Shown here: piece after piece, positions 1-9,969 of the stretch
How the letters are laid out: each line of letters starts with the position of its first letter
Position numbering within the stretch: the stretch's first letter is position 1
From: Leptospira stimsonii
Lineage (GTDB): Bacteria > Spirochaetota > Leptospiria > Leptospirales > Leptospiraceae
Direction: 5' to 3'
DNA: 64,000 nt
Assembly: GCF_003545885.1 (NCBI RefSeq)
Contig: NZ_QHCT01000004.1
Span: 215,001 to 279,000 of the forward strand
Translations under genes and position numbers: made by a program
Notes under the pieces: model-generated
Told to the model about the DNA's origin: nothing
Database searches by the model: none
The model's input: only the letters and a program-made list of their open reading frames with translations

Positions 1-110
1 ACAACGGGGAAACCGTAACCGCGGACGATATCGCGGATAAAACCAATACGATCAACTACGAGATAACGACTCGAATCAGCGAATCCATCCCCCGGATTGT
101 TGTAGACTAG
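1..110 (+). CDS. alr: Alanine racemase, C-terminal end (partial)
   Basis: The window opens inside a coding region whose frame starts at base 3 and ends at the TAG at 108-110. The last 35 residues include a segment reading TINYEITTRISESIPRIVVD, which matches the conserved C-terminal end of alanine racemases (the TINYE...TRIS..PR pattern). The enzyme is PLP-dependent and makes D-alanine for peptidoglycan. The PLP lysine and most of the protein lie outside the window. The acyltransferase gene follows 65 bases later on the same strand, so the two may be co-transcribed. The call rests on a short stretch, but the pattern is distinctive. Confidence 0.8.
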   Translation, partial: NGETVTADDIADKTNTINYEITTRISESIPRIVVD

Positions 111-175
111 AAACTCTTTGTTTCTTAGCTTAACTTGTATCATAACGATCGATAAAAAACAAAAATAGGGGCCGC

Positions 176-1318
176 ATGCAAGAGACCTCCGCTACTTCTA
201 CAATTTCAAATCCAACTCAGATCGTCTATTCAACCAAAACCTACGACTGGCTCATCGGCCTTGTCTATAGAACGCGAGGTTTGATGTTCGATTCGATCGA
301 CGAATACTTCGAGGAATCCAATCACGACCGGATTCTCAAAGCGAACTACCCGACCGTGATCATAGGAAATCACGTGGAAGAAGGCGACGTCCCAGCGTTG
401 TCTGCGGTTCACAGAGTGATTCAACCCAAGATCAAGTTCGCAATTCCCGCAAGAGAAGATATTTTAAGGAAGAATTTCCTAGTAAAAGAATTTCGTCCGA
501 AAGGAACTCTCAAACTGATCTTCGGGTTGATCGATAAGACGAACGTCATTCCGACATTCTTAAGATACATCGGATGTTTCCCGGTAAAACGTCCATTCCG
601 AGATAACGCGAGAGAGCTGATCAAGAGCGGAGAACTTAGAAACATGGTCGACCAAGAATGGAGCACGCTCGTGGAAAGGGTTCGTTCGGGAAGAAATCTG
701 TTTCTGTTCCCGGAAGGCACATTCAACCACGACGGTTACCTCAATCAGATCAAGAAAGGCGTCTATTACATACGGACTAAAATCAAAGACGTTCACTTTA
801 TCTCCTTCACGTTGACATACGATTATATTTCCGCGAAGAAAGCCCAACTTCATATCGCTTACGGTGAGAATTTCGAAATTTCAGAAGACGCAACCAGCGA
901 CGAAGTGACGAACATCGTAAAGGAAAGATTGGGAAAGAATTACGTGGCGACATCGGGGAATCTACTTTCCACAATTCTAATGCAGTTAGGACCGGATTCT
1001 CAGCTTGGAAAAGAAATTCTTTTCAAACGTCTGCAAACATTGGCTTCCCAACTCAAAGAAAAAAGCAAAGGGATTCATATTTCAGGGAAATTATTTACGA
1101 ATCACTTGGAAGACTCGTTTCAAAACATTCTTAAAAAAGGATTGGATCATAAACTCTTGAAGCTCGATGGAAACGGAAACGTTTCCGGAACGGATAAGTT
1201 ACTTCAAAAGGAAGGGGATACGAGAAATCTTCTGAAAAAAAATATTCTCTTGTATCACGCCAATCAGCTCACGTATCACAAACCGGAGTTGGAAAAAATT
1301 CTTCCTTCTCTCGCTTAA
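176..1318 (+). CDS. PlsC-like 1-acylglycerol-3-phosphate acyltransferase family protein
   Basis: The 380-residue protein carries the two main blocks of the PlsC/LPLAT fold: NHVEEGD near residue 65 (the HX4D catalytic motif) and FLFPEGTFNHDG near residue 180 (the FPEGT substrate-binding block). Members of this family transfer an acyl chain to a glycerol-phosphate or related lipid at the inner membrane. The protein is longer than typical PlsC (about 240 residues); the C-terminal 130 residues are not recognised. No clear membrane span is visible. It sits between alr and two genes of unknown function, with only 19 bases to the next gene, so it is likely part of an operon. The exact acceptor cannot be told from sequence. 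Confidence 0.85.
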   Translation: MQETSATSTISNPTQIVYSTKTYDWLIGLVYRTRGLMFDSIDEYFEESNHDRILKANYPTVIIGNHVEEGDVPALSAVHRVIQPKIKFAIPAREDILRKNFLVKEFRPKGTLKLIFGLIDKTNVIPTFLRYIGCFPVKRPFRDNARELIKSGELRNMVDQEWSTLVERVRSGRNLFLFPEGTFNHDGYLNQIKKGVYYIRTKIKDVHFISFTLTYDYISAKKAQLHIAYGENFEISEDATSDEVTNIVKERLGKNYVATSGNLLSTILMQLGPDSQLGKEILFKRLQTLASQLKEKSKGIHISGKLFTNHLEDSFQNILKKGLDHKLLKLDGNGNVSGTDKLLQKEGDTRNLLKKNILLYHANQLTYHKPELEKILPSLA

Positions 1319-1337
1319 TCAAGGAACTCAAATAAGA

Positions 1338-2249
1338 ATGGGATTTTGGAAACGTCTATTTTCTCCGAAAAGAGAATACCAAACCGCGGCAAAGGAATGG
1401 ATCGAAAACACAGAGAAGGTTCAAAAGAGTTTAAATAGAAGTCTGGACTTTTTATTCAATTCCACTCTGAAGGAACTTTTGCCGGAAAGGCTTTCCATTT
1501 CTTTAGAACCGATCGCTGGGATTCGAATTCCAGAAGAAAAGGTAAGAATCATTCTGCAAGGAATGGATGTTCAGGCCCTGCTCCCATTCAATTCGGTTTC
1601 CGAAGCGATGAGCTTGGAAACACAGGAAGCGATTTTAGAATTGGCGACCGGCACGGTCGCCGCTCCATCCAAGATTTTTTTGATGAAGATCCTCAATCAA
1701 TCTCCGATACAGGAAATGTTTTCGCAAGGTCTGGAAAAGATATTAGTAGAATTTAATAAAAAACTGAATCCTCTTGCTGGAGTGTTTCAAGCCGCTGGCT
1801 TTGAAAAACAAATTTCAGGATTCTTGGGAACGCTCCTTCCGGGTTTTACGGAAAGAATGGCCGAGATTCTTCACTCCTCTTCCGAGAGCGAAGCGGGGAA
1901 GACGTTGATTCGCAATACGTTAAAAATTCTTTTTCAATCCGGATTTTCGGAAATGGGTCATTTGGAATCGACTGATTTGAGAAAACATCTCGAAAAGTTA
2001 AGGGATTCGGTCGCCAAAGATCCTCTTTTGGAAACGAGTGTGGAGAAGTTCTACGAAAACCTGAGAGATTCCGTCTTAAACGAATACAGAGGAGAAACTC
2101 TAAAAGAATTTATAGGATATTCTGAAGAAGAATACGTTCGTTTTCGCGATCAGGTTTCCAAGAACACGGCTACGAACATTCTTGCAATCCATAAACAAAA
2201 ACCGCTGACTGGACTTGTATCCGGACTTCTGGAGGATGTGCTTGGATGA
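1338..2249 (+). CDS. Hypothetical protein
   Basis: A 303-residue protein that I do not recognise. It is predicted to be soluble and mostly helical, rich in Leu, Glu and Lys, with no signal peptide or membrane span. It starts 19 bases after the acyltransferase stop and its final bases overlap the next start as ATGA (2246-2249), which points to translational coupling with the downstream gene. The pair probably works together, since it is coupled to a protein of similar helical character. No motif gives a function. Confidence 0.75.
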   Translation: MGFWKRLFSPKREYQTAAKEWIENTEKVQKSLNRSLDFLFNSTLKELLPERLSISLEPIAGIRIPEEKVRIILQGMDVQALLPFNSVSEAMSLETQEAILELATGTVAAPSKIFLMKILNQSPIQEMFSQGLEKILVEFNKKLNPLAGVFQAAGFEKQISGFLGTLLPGFTERMAEILHSSSESEAGKTLIRNTLKILFQSGFSEMGHLESTDLRKHLEKLRDSVAKDPLLETSVEKFYENLRDSVLNEYRGETLKEFIGYSEEEYVRFRDQVSKNTATNILAIHKQKPLTGLVSGLLEDVLG

Positions 2250-3040
2250 AAAAAGTGATCAATCAGATCGGAAAGGCATTAGAATATCTTGATAAACTTG
2301 GTACGGGTAAATCTTTTCAACTGTTTCGTTCTCTTGGATACGAAAAGTTATATTCCCTTTCCGAAAAAGTAGATCACAAAACTCTTCTTTATATCAGCCA
2401 AAATCTCGATGAAAAAACGATCGTCGAATTCTTAAATCGAATTCCCGAAGAAACCTTAGTCGTACTTTTGTCCACGGTGAAGCCCGGAGACATTACGTAT
2501 TTTGCAAATAGTATTCCCATGGACGACTTGGTGCTTTTGTCCACATCTCTCCCCGCGTCCGATATCGCCGAAATGGCTTTGAAAACCGGCAAAGAATCAT
2601 CCGCGGAACTTCTAAAAAATATCGGTGCGGCTAAGTCGGTCGCATTGCTTAAGGAAGTGGGTGTTCAGAATTTCATCCAACTTTCCTTGCAGATTCCGCC
2701 GACTGAATTGATTCCGGTTGTCCAAGAGTTGACACCGGAACAATCCGGGATTTGGATTCGAAAGAGAGGAGTTGGGGACATTCCTAGACTGATTCAGGCT
2801 TTCGGAGTTCAGAATCTTCTTTTGTTTTTAAGAACCCTAGGTTTCGAGAAGAATCTCCACATCATGGGTGTTCTGGGTCTAGAAGAATTGATCGAATTGG
2901 CCTATACGATCGCCGGAATGAAACTTCCCGGGCTTTCCTCTGCGAAAAAAGAGAAGAAGAAGTCTTCCAAAAAAGTCCCTAAGAAAAAGGGAAAGGCGAA
3001 GAAAAAAACTCCGGCAAAAAAACGAAAGAACATAAAATAA
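2246..3040 (+). CDS. Hypothetical helical-repeat protein with lysine-rich tail
   Basis: A 264-residue protein made of repeated helical units of about 20-25 residues in residues 25-215 (for example LLYISQNLDEKTIVEFLNRI, then similar units beginning LVVLLSTVKPGD and LVLLSTSLPASD). The pattern resembles the superhelical repeats of the MgtE N domain or FliG, but I cannot assign it to either. The last 35 residues are mostly Lys with Ser, Pro and Ala, like histone H1 tails, and could bind nucleic acid or an acidic partner. The start codon overlaps the stop of the preceding gene by 4 bases. Confidence 0.75.
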   Translation: MKKVINQIGKALEYLDKLGTGKSFQLFRSLGYEKLYSLSEKVDHKTLLYISQNLDEKTIVEFLNRIPEETLVVLLSTVKPGDITYFANSIPMDDLVLLSTSLPASDIAEMALKTGKESSAELLKNIGAAKSVALLKEVGVQNFIQLSLQIPPTELIPVVQELTPEQSGIWIRKRGVGDIPRLIQAFGVQNLLLFLRTLGFEKNLHIMGVLGLEELIELAYTIAGMKLPGLSSAKKEKKKSSKKVPKKKGKAKKKTPAKKRKNIK

Positions 3041-3340
3041 TTCGAATATTCCTTCCTTCTTATTTTCTCGTTGTTGCTTCGTTTTGTTGCCTTCTGAAAT
3101 TTCAGTTTTCGATTCTTAATTTCAATCTTGAAACAAGCTCTTCATCCGCTTTTCCGAAATCGGCTTTATTGGTCGGATGATCGATGGCCCCTTGTCCCCG
3201 TTGATATTCAAAAGCGATACACCCTTTCCCGAGCCGGAACTTCCGATCGATTCTTCCGAGAACGAATTTTATTTTAAAAAAATTCTCTTTTTTGAAACGA
3301 TCGAAGTACGGAAAAGACCGCCATCGGAACCGTAAAAGGT
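3041..3340. other. Intergenic stretch, no gene supported
   Basis: About 300 bases between the lysine-tailed protein and the first DUF1564 gene. The end of the stretch (3325-3340) shares the sequence GAACCGTAA-R-AGGT with the region just before the second DUF1564 gene at 18202-18217. I see no convincing terminator and no coding region that I would call. Confidence 0.5.
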
Positions 3341-3877
3341 ATGGAAATGCTTTCAATTCGCGCGGACCAATTCATCGAATCTACTTTAACGGAAAGAAAA
3401 AACGACGTAGTGACTATTCTGGTTCCAGAAAACTATTATCATAGTCTCGGACCGGAAGAACAAAAGAATCTTAGAAGGAAACTTCCCGCACTTTTAAGAA
3501 GGTATGGAAAATTTCTCGCTGGAGCTTCTCGGCTGAACGCAAGGGCGGGAAAGATTCTTTATCAAAAAGATCAAGGCAAGATGATTCGGATCAATTTTCG
3601 GGTCGAGTCCGGAATGTGGAATATTTTGGGTCTACTTGCGCTGAGTCACGGAGTCTCTCGGTGTTTTCTTTTTAATTATATGCTGGCTTTGGATTCTGTA
3701 GAAGTTGGAGATTCTATCGTGGAAACGATAAATGCGGGAGCTCCCACATTTCACAGCTATTACAGTTTCATCTGGCACTTGGATCTGCAAAGCAAAAGGA
3801 TTTTCAGAAAATTAGAGTTCACTCCGAACCCCATTTTCCCAATTTTTTACGGGGATTATTGGATAAGAACGTCTTAG
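3341..3877 (+). CDS. DUF1564 family protein (copy 1)
   Basis: A 178-residue protein of the DUF1564 family, which I know only from Leptospira and whose role is unknown. It aligns along its length with the product at 18218-18739: both have a VVT-(I/L)-LVP block near residue 25, then R/KKLP-x-LL-x-(R/K)-YxK(F/Y)(L/I)A, KxLYQ, GVSRC(F/Y)LFNY, a V-E/G-VG-(D/N)-SI block and the segment PTFHxYY-(S/K)-FI. The C-terminal end FTPNPIF also matches. No signal peptide or membrane span is seen. The ATG at 3341 aligns with the start of the paralogue; a second ATG two codons later (3347) has better spacing from AAAAGG and could be the true start. Confidence 0.8.
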   Translation: MEMLSIRADQFIESTLTERKNDVVTILVPENYYHSLGPEEQKNLRRKLPALLRRYGKFLAGASRLNARAGKILYQKDQGKMIRINFRVESGMWNILGLLALSHGVSRCFLFNYMLALDSVEVGDSIVETINAGAPTFHSYYSFIWHLDLQSKRIFRKLEFTPNPIFPIFYGDYWIRTS

Positions 3878-3953
3878 AGCAAACAAAACTACTTCATTTT
3901 GATCAATGACCGACGCGTTGTCAAAATTTGCAAATGGCAACCAAGTATAAATT

Positions 3954-4622
3954 TTATTCCCCTGTGTCCAAATTTTTCTTAACCTGGACCAACTCTTCTC
4001 TACTTTTCTGAATCACTTGCAAACGCTCTTGAATGATTTTTAAAGAAGAATCGGGAAAGTTTTTCTGAGAATCTTTGAAAAACTTCAGACTGTATTCTAA
4101 GATTTCCTCCATATCATTGGATCGTTTGATCTTAGAATCCAAATAGAATTTCATCTCCGGCTTTTCAACTTCTCTTCCTTCAAGCAACGCGGTCCGAATT
4201 TCGGAAATTCTTTCTTCGTCTTTTCTTCTTTTTTCCTCTTCTTCCTTTGTCAATTCTCGAGGAATCATACTGTTATTCGGAAAACGTTCTGCGAGAGGTT
4301 TGACTTTCTGGATCACTTCCTTTCTCAACCGTTCCTTTTCTTCGGGAGAAAGACTGGAATAGCCGCCTTCGGCGGCTTCAGAAGAAACCTCATTCGAACC
4401 CGAGTCCGTCTCTGAATTTTCGGCAACTTCCGATTTCGAAAAATCCAAAAAGTTACCGGATTCAAAAAGAGAATTCTCATCTTGAACAACCGTATTTCTG
4501 CTCAGACCACTCTTCAATTTTTCATTTTCTCCGGAGAATCGAGTTTCTCCGTTCGCAAAAACAAGATAAATTAAGAATAGGATGGCGATCCCAAGACTCG
4601 CATAAAATATATTTTTTTTCAT
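3954..4622 (-). CDS. Hypothetical membrane-anchored or exported charged protein
   Basis: A 222-residue protein with an N-terminal hydrophobic segment (residues 5-23, after MKKN) that could be a signal anchor, followed by a highly charged Glu/Lys/Ser-rich region with coiled-coil character (residues 90-215). No lipobox cysteine is present. Its start overlaps the stop of the histidine kinase gene by 4 bases (4619-4622), so it is translated from the same mRNA and may be a partner of the kinase outside the inner membrane. I do not recognise a family. Confidence 0.75.
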   Translation of the reverse strand: MKKNIFYASLGIAILFLIYLVFANGETRFSGENEKLKSGLSRNTVVQDENSLFESGNFLDFSKSEVAENSETDSGSNEVSSEAAEGGYSSLSPEEKERLRKEVIQKVKPLAERFPNNSMIPRELTKEEEEKRRKDEERISEIRTALLEGREVEKPEMKFYLDSKIKRSNDMEEILEYSLKFFKDSQKNFPDSSLKIIQERLQVIQKSREELVQVKKNLDTGE

Positions 4623-6916
4623 TCTGTTTGTAGAGGTAAGAAAATTCTAAACGTGCTTCCACCGTTCACTCTCGATTCTAAAGTGATCTCTCCGTTCATC
4701 TTGTGTAAGATCGTTCTCGAGATGGAAAGACCGAGACCGGTTCCTCCGATCCTCTTATTTCTGTCGTTCGGAATTCGGAAGAACCGTTCGAACACTTTTT
4801 CGATATACTTCGGATCGATTCCAACTCCCGTATCCTTAATAAGGATCTCCAGCTTTCCTGCTTCGGGCTGAATCATCTTGATCTCTATCTTTCCCTTTTC
4901 CGTATATTTGATCGCGTTCACGAATAGATTCGTAATTACCTGCGAGAATTCAAAACGAATTCCTCGAATCTTCAACTTTTTCAATAACCCGACTTCGATT
5001 TCCAATCCCTTCTCTTTTGCCGATGGCCCGTTGGAATAAACGACTTCTTCGATCACAAGAGACGGATCGAAATTCTCAACCAAACCTGAATTATCGTCTC
5101 CTCTCACTTCCTCGAATTTTAACAGGTTCTCGATCAAATGATTCAATCGTTTGATATTCTTCTCGATCACGTCCAACATTCCACTCTGATCCTTGGAAAG
5201 AGAAGAATTCAACTCATTTCTTAAAAGTTCGAAGTAACCCTGTATATTCGTCATTGGAGAACGAAGTTCGTGACTTATATTCGAAATAAATTCGTGCTTC
5301 GCCTGTTCCGTTTCCTTCTTTTCGGAATCGAATAGGATATGAACCTGATAGATTTTTCTCGCCCTTTCAAATAATGCGGTAATACTCAAAGACACCTGCA
5401 TTTCGGATTTATCTTTGAGTCTCATCTTCGCCTGATCCACGCGCAACATCGTCTCTGCCGATTTATTGGGAGACGACCACTCGCTCATTTCGCTTAAACC
5501 GGGAAACAAATCTTCCAGAGTTAGATTGTTTACGTTGTCTTTACTATATCCGGTAAGACTTCGAAAATTATAATTCCCTCCGATCAAGGCTCCGGATATG
5601 GAATCCAGAAGAATCACGGGTATCGGAGAAAATTCGAATAGATAGCTGAAACGATCTTCGGAGAATTGAAGCTCCATCGCCCGTTTGTCCATCTCTAATC
5701 CCTGCATCATCAACACATTATCTATTGCTAAATTATGAATTTCTTTTGCACGAATTTCTTGAAAGAGATAATCCAACATAGAATTGATGCCTGTTCGAAT
5801 CGCCGAGGCAGTACCCTTAAGAGGGATCATCGGCAGACGGGCCGTTTTTTTGGAATTATAGATATTGAGTACGAGATTCTGAAGATCCGTAACCAAATCT
5901 CCCAGTTCTCTTCTATCCCCCGCCTTCTGTAAAAGAAGACTGGATTCATTCTTATTACTAAACTGCGCTTCCATCAGAGCAGTCTTTCTTGATTTCAACG
6001 CTTCCGGATATTGAGGAATCGGGTCTTTTGCGGCGATCTGTAGCGCTTCCAGCAATACGGGAGGCGGCTCTGTCAAATGATCCATCGATCTCCAATAAAT
6101 TCTTCCGAGATATTCCAATTCCTCCGGATCGGCCGACGGAGAAAGCATCTCCTTTAAATCCTGAGACGGTTGTTTAAAAAAATAATGAAGCTGGTCCGCT
6201 TCGATCTTAAATTCGGGAACACTTTCGTGAATCGCGTGATCCGTAGATTCGTTCGTATTCTCGATCAAGGATTGGATCGCTCTCGTCACTGCGCTCTGAA
6301 CCTTCTGAATTCGTTCCGGATACGTTTTCGCGAATTTTCCGCTGAACGCGAGCATATTCACGGGAAGACGATACGGCGGAAGATCTCTTCCGTCCGAAAT
6401 TCTAAAGCCGTTGTTTAAAAAATGGGATTCCTGAACCGAACCGATCAACCCTAACGTGTTCGTCTGGGAGAATTCATATTCCAAAAGATAAGGGCGAGAG
6501 GAGACGTAGGCACAGCTGATTTTTTTTCGAAACTTGCTCGATCTCAAAAATTCCTGTGCAAGCAACTTATCCAAAGAAGTATTTTGCAAGACGGGAACTA
6601 AATACGGCGTACTATCCAGAATCGAATCCGTACTGGAATTGTATCTTGAATAAAAAGAGTGAATCATTCTCGAAAGGATCATTCCTCGATAAATCGACTT
6701 GTTCGGAGCGGTCCTTTTGAGATGCAGGTCCAACCAAGTCGTAAACGGAATTTCTCCTGCTTCGATTTTTCCAGTACCTAAAAATGCTAATATGGCATCG
6801 TAACTCTCAAGAATCCGCACCTGAACTTGGATGCCTTCTTTTTCAAAAAAGCCCCGGGACTTTGCGTATAAGATGGGGAATGCCGAAATTCTGGAAGTGA
6901 TGGCAATTTCAATCAC
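4619..6916 (-). CDS. Hybrid sensor: NMT1/SsuA-like substrate-binding domain + PAS + histidine kinase
   Basis: A 765-residue protein. Residues 1-270 resemble the NMT1/THI5-SsuA type of substrate-binding protein ([21 protein letters not shown] start, then GFFEKEGI and an AGEIPF-type segment). Residues about 415-535 form a PAS domain. The rest is a histidine kinase: H box SHELRSPM, N box [12 protein letters not shown]1 DTGVGI, F box ERFFRI and G2 GTGLGLS. I see no signal peptide and no membrane span, so the binding domain appears to be cytoplasmic. The start is a GTG without a clear ribosome site; an 18-codon frame from the ATG at 6967-6969 ends at a TGA overlapping this GTG and could be a coupled leader. 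The cognate regulator is not adjacent. Confidence 0.88.
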   Translation of the reverse strand: MIEIAITSRISAFPILYAKSRGFFEKEGIQVQVRILESYDAILAFLGTGKIEAGEIPFTTWLDLHLKRTAPNKSIYRGMILSRMIHSFYSRYNSSTDSILDSTPYLVPVLQNTSLDKLLAQEFLRSSKFRKKISCAYVSSRPYLLEYEFSQTNTLGLIGSVQESHFLNNGFRISDGRDLPPYRLPVNMLAFSGKFAKTYPERIQKVQSAVTRAIQSLIENTNESTDHAIHESVPEFKIEADQLHYFFKQPSQDLKEMLSPSADPEELEYLGRIYWRSMDHLTEPPPVLLEALQIAAKDPIPQYPEALKSRKTALMEAQFSNKNESSLLLQKAGDRRELGDLVTDLQNLVLNIYNSKKTARLPMIPLKGTASAIRTGINSMLDYLFQEIRAKEIHNLAIDNVLMMQGLEMDKRAMELQFSEDRFSYLFEFSPIPVILLDSISGALIGGNYNFRSLTGYSKDNVNNLTLEDLFPGLSEMSEWSSPNKSAETMLRVDQAKMRLKDKSEMQVSLSITALFERARKIYQVHILFDSEKKETEQAKHEFISNISHELRSPMTNIQGYFELLRNELNSSLSKDQSGMLDVIEKNIKRLNHLIENLLKFEEVRGDDNSGLVENFDPSLVIEEVVYSNGPSAKEKGLEIEVGLLKKLKIRGIRFEFSQVITNLFVNAIKYTEKGKIEIKMIQPEAGKLEILIKDTGVGIDPKYIEKVFERFFRIPNDRNKRIGGTGLGLSISRTILHKMNGEITLESRVNGGSTFRIFLPLQTE

Positions 6917-7020
6917 AGCGGCAGTATTTGACAGGCTTTCAAATTATCAAGAATCCCTTGAATTTTCATCAAAAAGAAAAAAAGGTCATCCTTTTTGAGA
7001 AATCTTCCGAGAGACATAAT

Positions 7021-7617
7021 ATGAGGATCGAAGAACTTCCCACCGTACAGTCCATCTTGAATCGAATCCGCGAGATCGAAAGTCTTCCGAGTCAATTTGT
7101 TCGGGAGGCTCCCGCCCCGATTCAAAAAACCCAGAGCGCGAACTTTGAATCGATTCTCAAATCGGCCCAAGAAATTCCGAAGCCTGCTTCGGAAACGGAA
7201 TCCTGGAGAAACGCAAGAGGCGAACTCAAAGGCGTCGAACCTACCCTCGCTGAAATCATTCGTAAGGAATCGGAAAAGAATCACCTCGACCCAACTCTCG
7301 TCCAGAGCGTCATCAAAGCGGAATCCGGATTCAAAGCGAACGCGGTTTCCCCGAAGGGCGCAATCGGTTTGATGCAACTTATGCCGTCGACCGCGAGTCT
7401 CCTCGGCGTCGACGATCCTTCTGATCCGGCTGAAAACGTCGCCGGCGGAACGAAATTCTTAAGCGATCTCTTAAATAAATATAAGAATTTAGATCACGCC
7501 CTTGCGGCTTACAACGCAGGCCCGGGCGCCGTCGATCGATACGGTGGAATTCCACCTTACAAAGAAACTCAGAAATACGTCGCGAAAGTCAAAAAATTCT
7601 ACGAAGAAGCTCAATAG
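7021..7617 (+). CDS. Lytic transglycosylase, SLT domain
   Basis: A 198-residue protein with a C-terminal SLT (goose-lysozyme-like) domain from about residue 85: the catalytic Glu in VIKAESGF, then [16 protein letters not shown], and the closing block [20 protein letters not shown]. Such enzymes cleave the glycan strand of peptidoglycan with formation of anhydro-muramic acid. I chose the ATG at 7021 because GAGAG lies 7-8 bases upstream; an upstream in-frame start at 6928 would add a segment that lies opposite the kinase's possible leader. No signal peptide is seen with this start, which is unusual for this enzyme class; flagellar-rod type members also lack one. Its end overlaps the convergent gene by 7 bases. 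Confidence 0.88.
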   Translation: MRIEELPTVQSILNRIREIESLPSQFVREAPAPIQKTQSANFESILKSAQEIPKPASETESWRNARGELKGVEPTLAEIIRKESEKNHLDPTLVQSVIKAESGFKANAVSPKGAIGLMQLMPSTASLLGVDDPSDPAENVAGGTKFLSDLLNKYKNLDHALAAYNAGPGAVDRYGGIPPYKETQKYVAKVKKFYEEAQ

Positions 7618-7961
7618 TATTTTTTAATTTCGGTTTCGAGACATCCCGTGAGAGTTTTGCAACTCGCGGTTTCGATTTCGGAGAGACAAACCTGCATCTT
7701 GTCGAAGTGTTTTCTGCATCCTCTAAGACATGAATTTTCGATCTTCGCGGATTGTTCCTTTGCCACCATTCCGGGAAACATTTCCGTTACACAGCCCGTC
7801 AATTTTGTACAATACGTTAGACACACTTCTTTGGATTCTTCCGAATAGAACTCGTTCTTTTGAATCGCCCTTCCGTATTTGATGAGCATTACACCGAACA
7901 TCAAAATCAAAAGTACATAAACCGGTGCGTACCGGACCAGATGTCGAAGTGTAGAATTCAT
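7611..7961 (-). CDS. Small cysteine-rich membrane-anchored protein
   Basis: A 116-residue protein with one N-terminal membrane span (residues about 11-27, [16 protein letters not shown]) and nine cysteines in the rest, set in repeated spacings: CLTYC, GC, CLRGC, VC, SC, GC. The spacing CxxxC recurs three times, as in helical-hairpin proteins held together by disulfides. The topology suggests the cysteine part lies in the periplasm. It overlaps the end of the upstream glycosyltransferase gene by 4 bases, so the two are translationally coupled. Family not recognised. Confidence 0.75.
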   Translation of the reverse strand: MNSTLRHLVRYAPVYVLLILMFGVMLIKYGRAIQKNEFYSEESKEVCLTYCTKLTGCVTEMFPGMVAKEQSAKIENSCLRGCRKHFDKMQVCLSEIETASCKTLTGCLETEIKKYY

Positions 7962-9712
7962 TTGTTAACCGACTTCGAGTTTTCGGAAAGAATCGCCTCG
8001 GAGCTGTAAAGTTGGATTCTATCGTACCAATCCTGGTGTATTAGAATTTCTTTAACTCCCAGATCTCTTTTCCAAATCGACCAAGACTGTGCGGGCGAAT
8101 AGACGTTCGGAAGCGAAGCTTTCGTTCTGTAAACAACTACGTCTCGTTTTCCATCCATACAATTCCTCTGCGCTCCGGGTAAAGAATGTTCCACCTTCGC
8201 GGTAGGCAATGCGTTCTTAAACGTCAATGCAACCCAAGGATTTTCGGATATGACACAAAGATTCTTACTTTCCTGGATTCTTCCACTCAAAGGAACGTCG
8301 GGAAGATTTACCGAAGGAATCAGAATCAGTTGCAGATAAAACATGAATCCGGTTCCGAGTAAGAGAGTCAGGGAAGTCTTATAAAGCACCGTTTTTCTTT
8401 CGGGAATCATCCAGAAGGCTCCTACAAGATTCGCAAAACCGACCCAGAGGAGATCCACCCATGCTTCCTGCCCTGACCGAAAATCCAAAAGGATCTTACC
8501 GAGTCCTAAGACGATGGAGACCACGACCAAAAATTGAAAGTTTCTCGATAGTGTTCCGGATAACGCGGATTCTTGTTCGCTTCTGGAAAAATACAGGCCG
8601 ACTCCGATAAACGCTAGAGGAATCAACGGAAGAATATAGTAATAATCCTTTCGATTCGGCAATTCGTGTATTATGGAAATTGCAACCGTAGAAAAAATAA
8701 GGGTCCTGCCTATCATTCCTCCAAAACTAGGAGCTACTTTTAGAATCGACTTCGACATCGTTTCCAAAAGGAAAGGTGTAAAAGGAAGACAGTACAGGAC
8801 CCACCCCAAAAGGATAATCAACTCATTTTGATTCGTCGTAGCGTTAGAAAATTTTCCTAAGTTCTCGGTAAAAAAGAATACTTTGAGAAAGGCGCTTCCT
8901 GCCGGTGAAAGTGAAGTCAGAATTCCTCCCCAGAGCGCAAGGACGCCGAGAGAAATCGTGTGAAAGAGAATCTGATCCAATGTCATCCTGAAAAATCTTT
9001 TTTTACCGGACCATTCTCCATTGGCTGTGAATTGAAACGCGTGAAGGAACGCCCAACCCGCCAACAAAGTTCCGGAATATACTTGGAACAATGGCCCTTT
9101 TACCAAACAAGCAAACCCGGATACGAAGGCGGCTCCGATCAAATAAGAACGATTTTTCTTTTTGAAAAATACGAGCAAGAGAAACGTGGAAAGCGTAAGA
9201 AGAAAAGTCATCAACGCTTCCATCATCACTAGTCTCGAAAATTTAAAAACTCCCAAGGTAAGAAGATAACTGGATGCGATGATCGCAGAATAGATCGGAG
9301 CCGCTTTGAAAAGCCTCAAAGCGAAATAAATCAAAATTCCCGTACCTGCAAAGAGAAACAAAGAAGGAAGTCTTTCCGCAGTTAGACTCATACCAAAAAT
9401 CAAATCGGATGCGATACCAGTCCAAAAGAGTACGGGTGGTTTATATAGGTTCATGATCCCTTCGAATCTGGGGAAAAGAATTTCTCCGCTCTGAATGCTC
9501 TCTCGAATCGTGGCGATGTGCATCTCTTCGTCTCCTTGAGGAAGCACTGCCCTTGATCCGATGTTGGGAAATAAAAGAAGCACCGAAATCACAAAGAGAA
9601 CCGCCGCGATCAGGAGGTCCCTTCGATTCGAAGAAATCTTTTGTAAAGAACCTTCCTGCGAAACACTGGAAATGAAAGAAGAACCGATCTTCCGGGAGGA
9701 GTTTGGCGTCAT
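7958..9712 (-). CDS. Glycosyltransferase family 39 (ArnT/PMT-like) membrane protein
   Basis: A 584-residue polytopic membrane protein with about 11-12 spans. The first periplasmic loop after span 1 holds PQGDEEMHI, matching the acidic (D/E)E motif that GT39 and ArnT-type enzymes use to bind a polyprenyl-phosphate sugar, and the later motif NLYKPPVLFW fits the KPP segment of this family. The C-terminal 120 residues are a soluble periplasmic domain. Enzymes of this type attach a sugar from a lipid carrier to lipid A or proteins; the acceptor here is unknown. The start has AGAGGA 8 bases upstream. It is followed by the cysteine-rich gene with a 4-base overlap. Confidence 0.88.
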   Translation of the reverse strand: MTPNSSRKIGSSFISSVSQEGSLQKISSNRRDLLIAAVLFVISVLLLFPNIGSRAVLPQGDEEMHIATIRESIQSGEILFPRFEGIMNLYKPPVLFWTGIASDLIFGMSLTAERLPSLFLFAGTGILIYFALRLFKAAPIYSAIIASSYLLTLGVFKFSRLVMMEALMTFLLTLSTFLLLVFFKKKNRSYLIGAAFVSGFACLVKGPLFQVYSGTLLAGWAFLHAFQFTANGEWSGKKRFFRMTLDQILFHTISLGVLALWGGILTSLSPAGSAFLKVFFFTENLGKFSNATTNQNELIILLGWVLYCLPFTPFLLETMSKSILKVAPSFGGMIGRTLIFSTVAISIIHELPNRKDYYYILPLIPLAFIGVGLYFSRSEQESALSGTLSRNFQFLVVVSIVLGLGKILLDFRSGQEAWVDLLWVGFANLVGAFWMIPERKTVLYKTSLTLLLGTGFMFYLQLILIPSVNLPDVPLSGRIQESKNLCVISENPWVALTFKNALPTAKVEHSLPGAQRNCMDGKRDVVVYRTKASLPNVYSPAQSWSIWKRDLGVKEILIHQDWYDRIQLYSSEAILSENSKSVNK

Positions 9713-9969
9713 TTTACGTCCTCTTTTTATGTAATTGCTTACTTACTTATTGCAATCTTTTTCAAACGCTCAGAAAATGACAATCTAGATTAAAATTCAG
9801 AACGGAAAAAAGGGAAGACAGGGTCTCATTGAAAGGATGTTCCGTTATCGGGCGTCTTATTCAAGCGAACGTGTGTTAATGCGACTCCGTTCTGAAAGAC
9901 TTCCTATCAGGGAATTCTCTGGAAATAGTGAGTGACACCGCTTCCAACGTAACTTTTATAGGGATCAAA

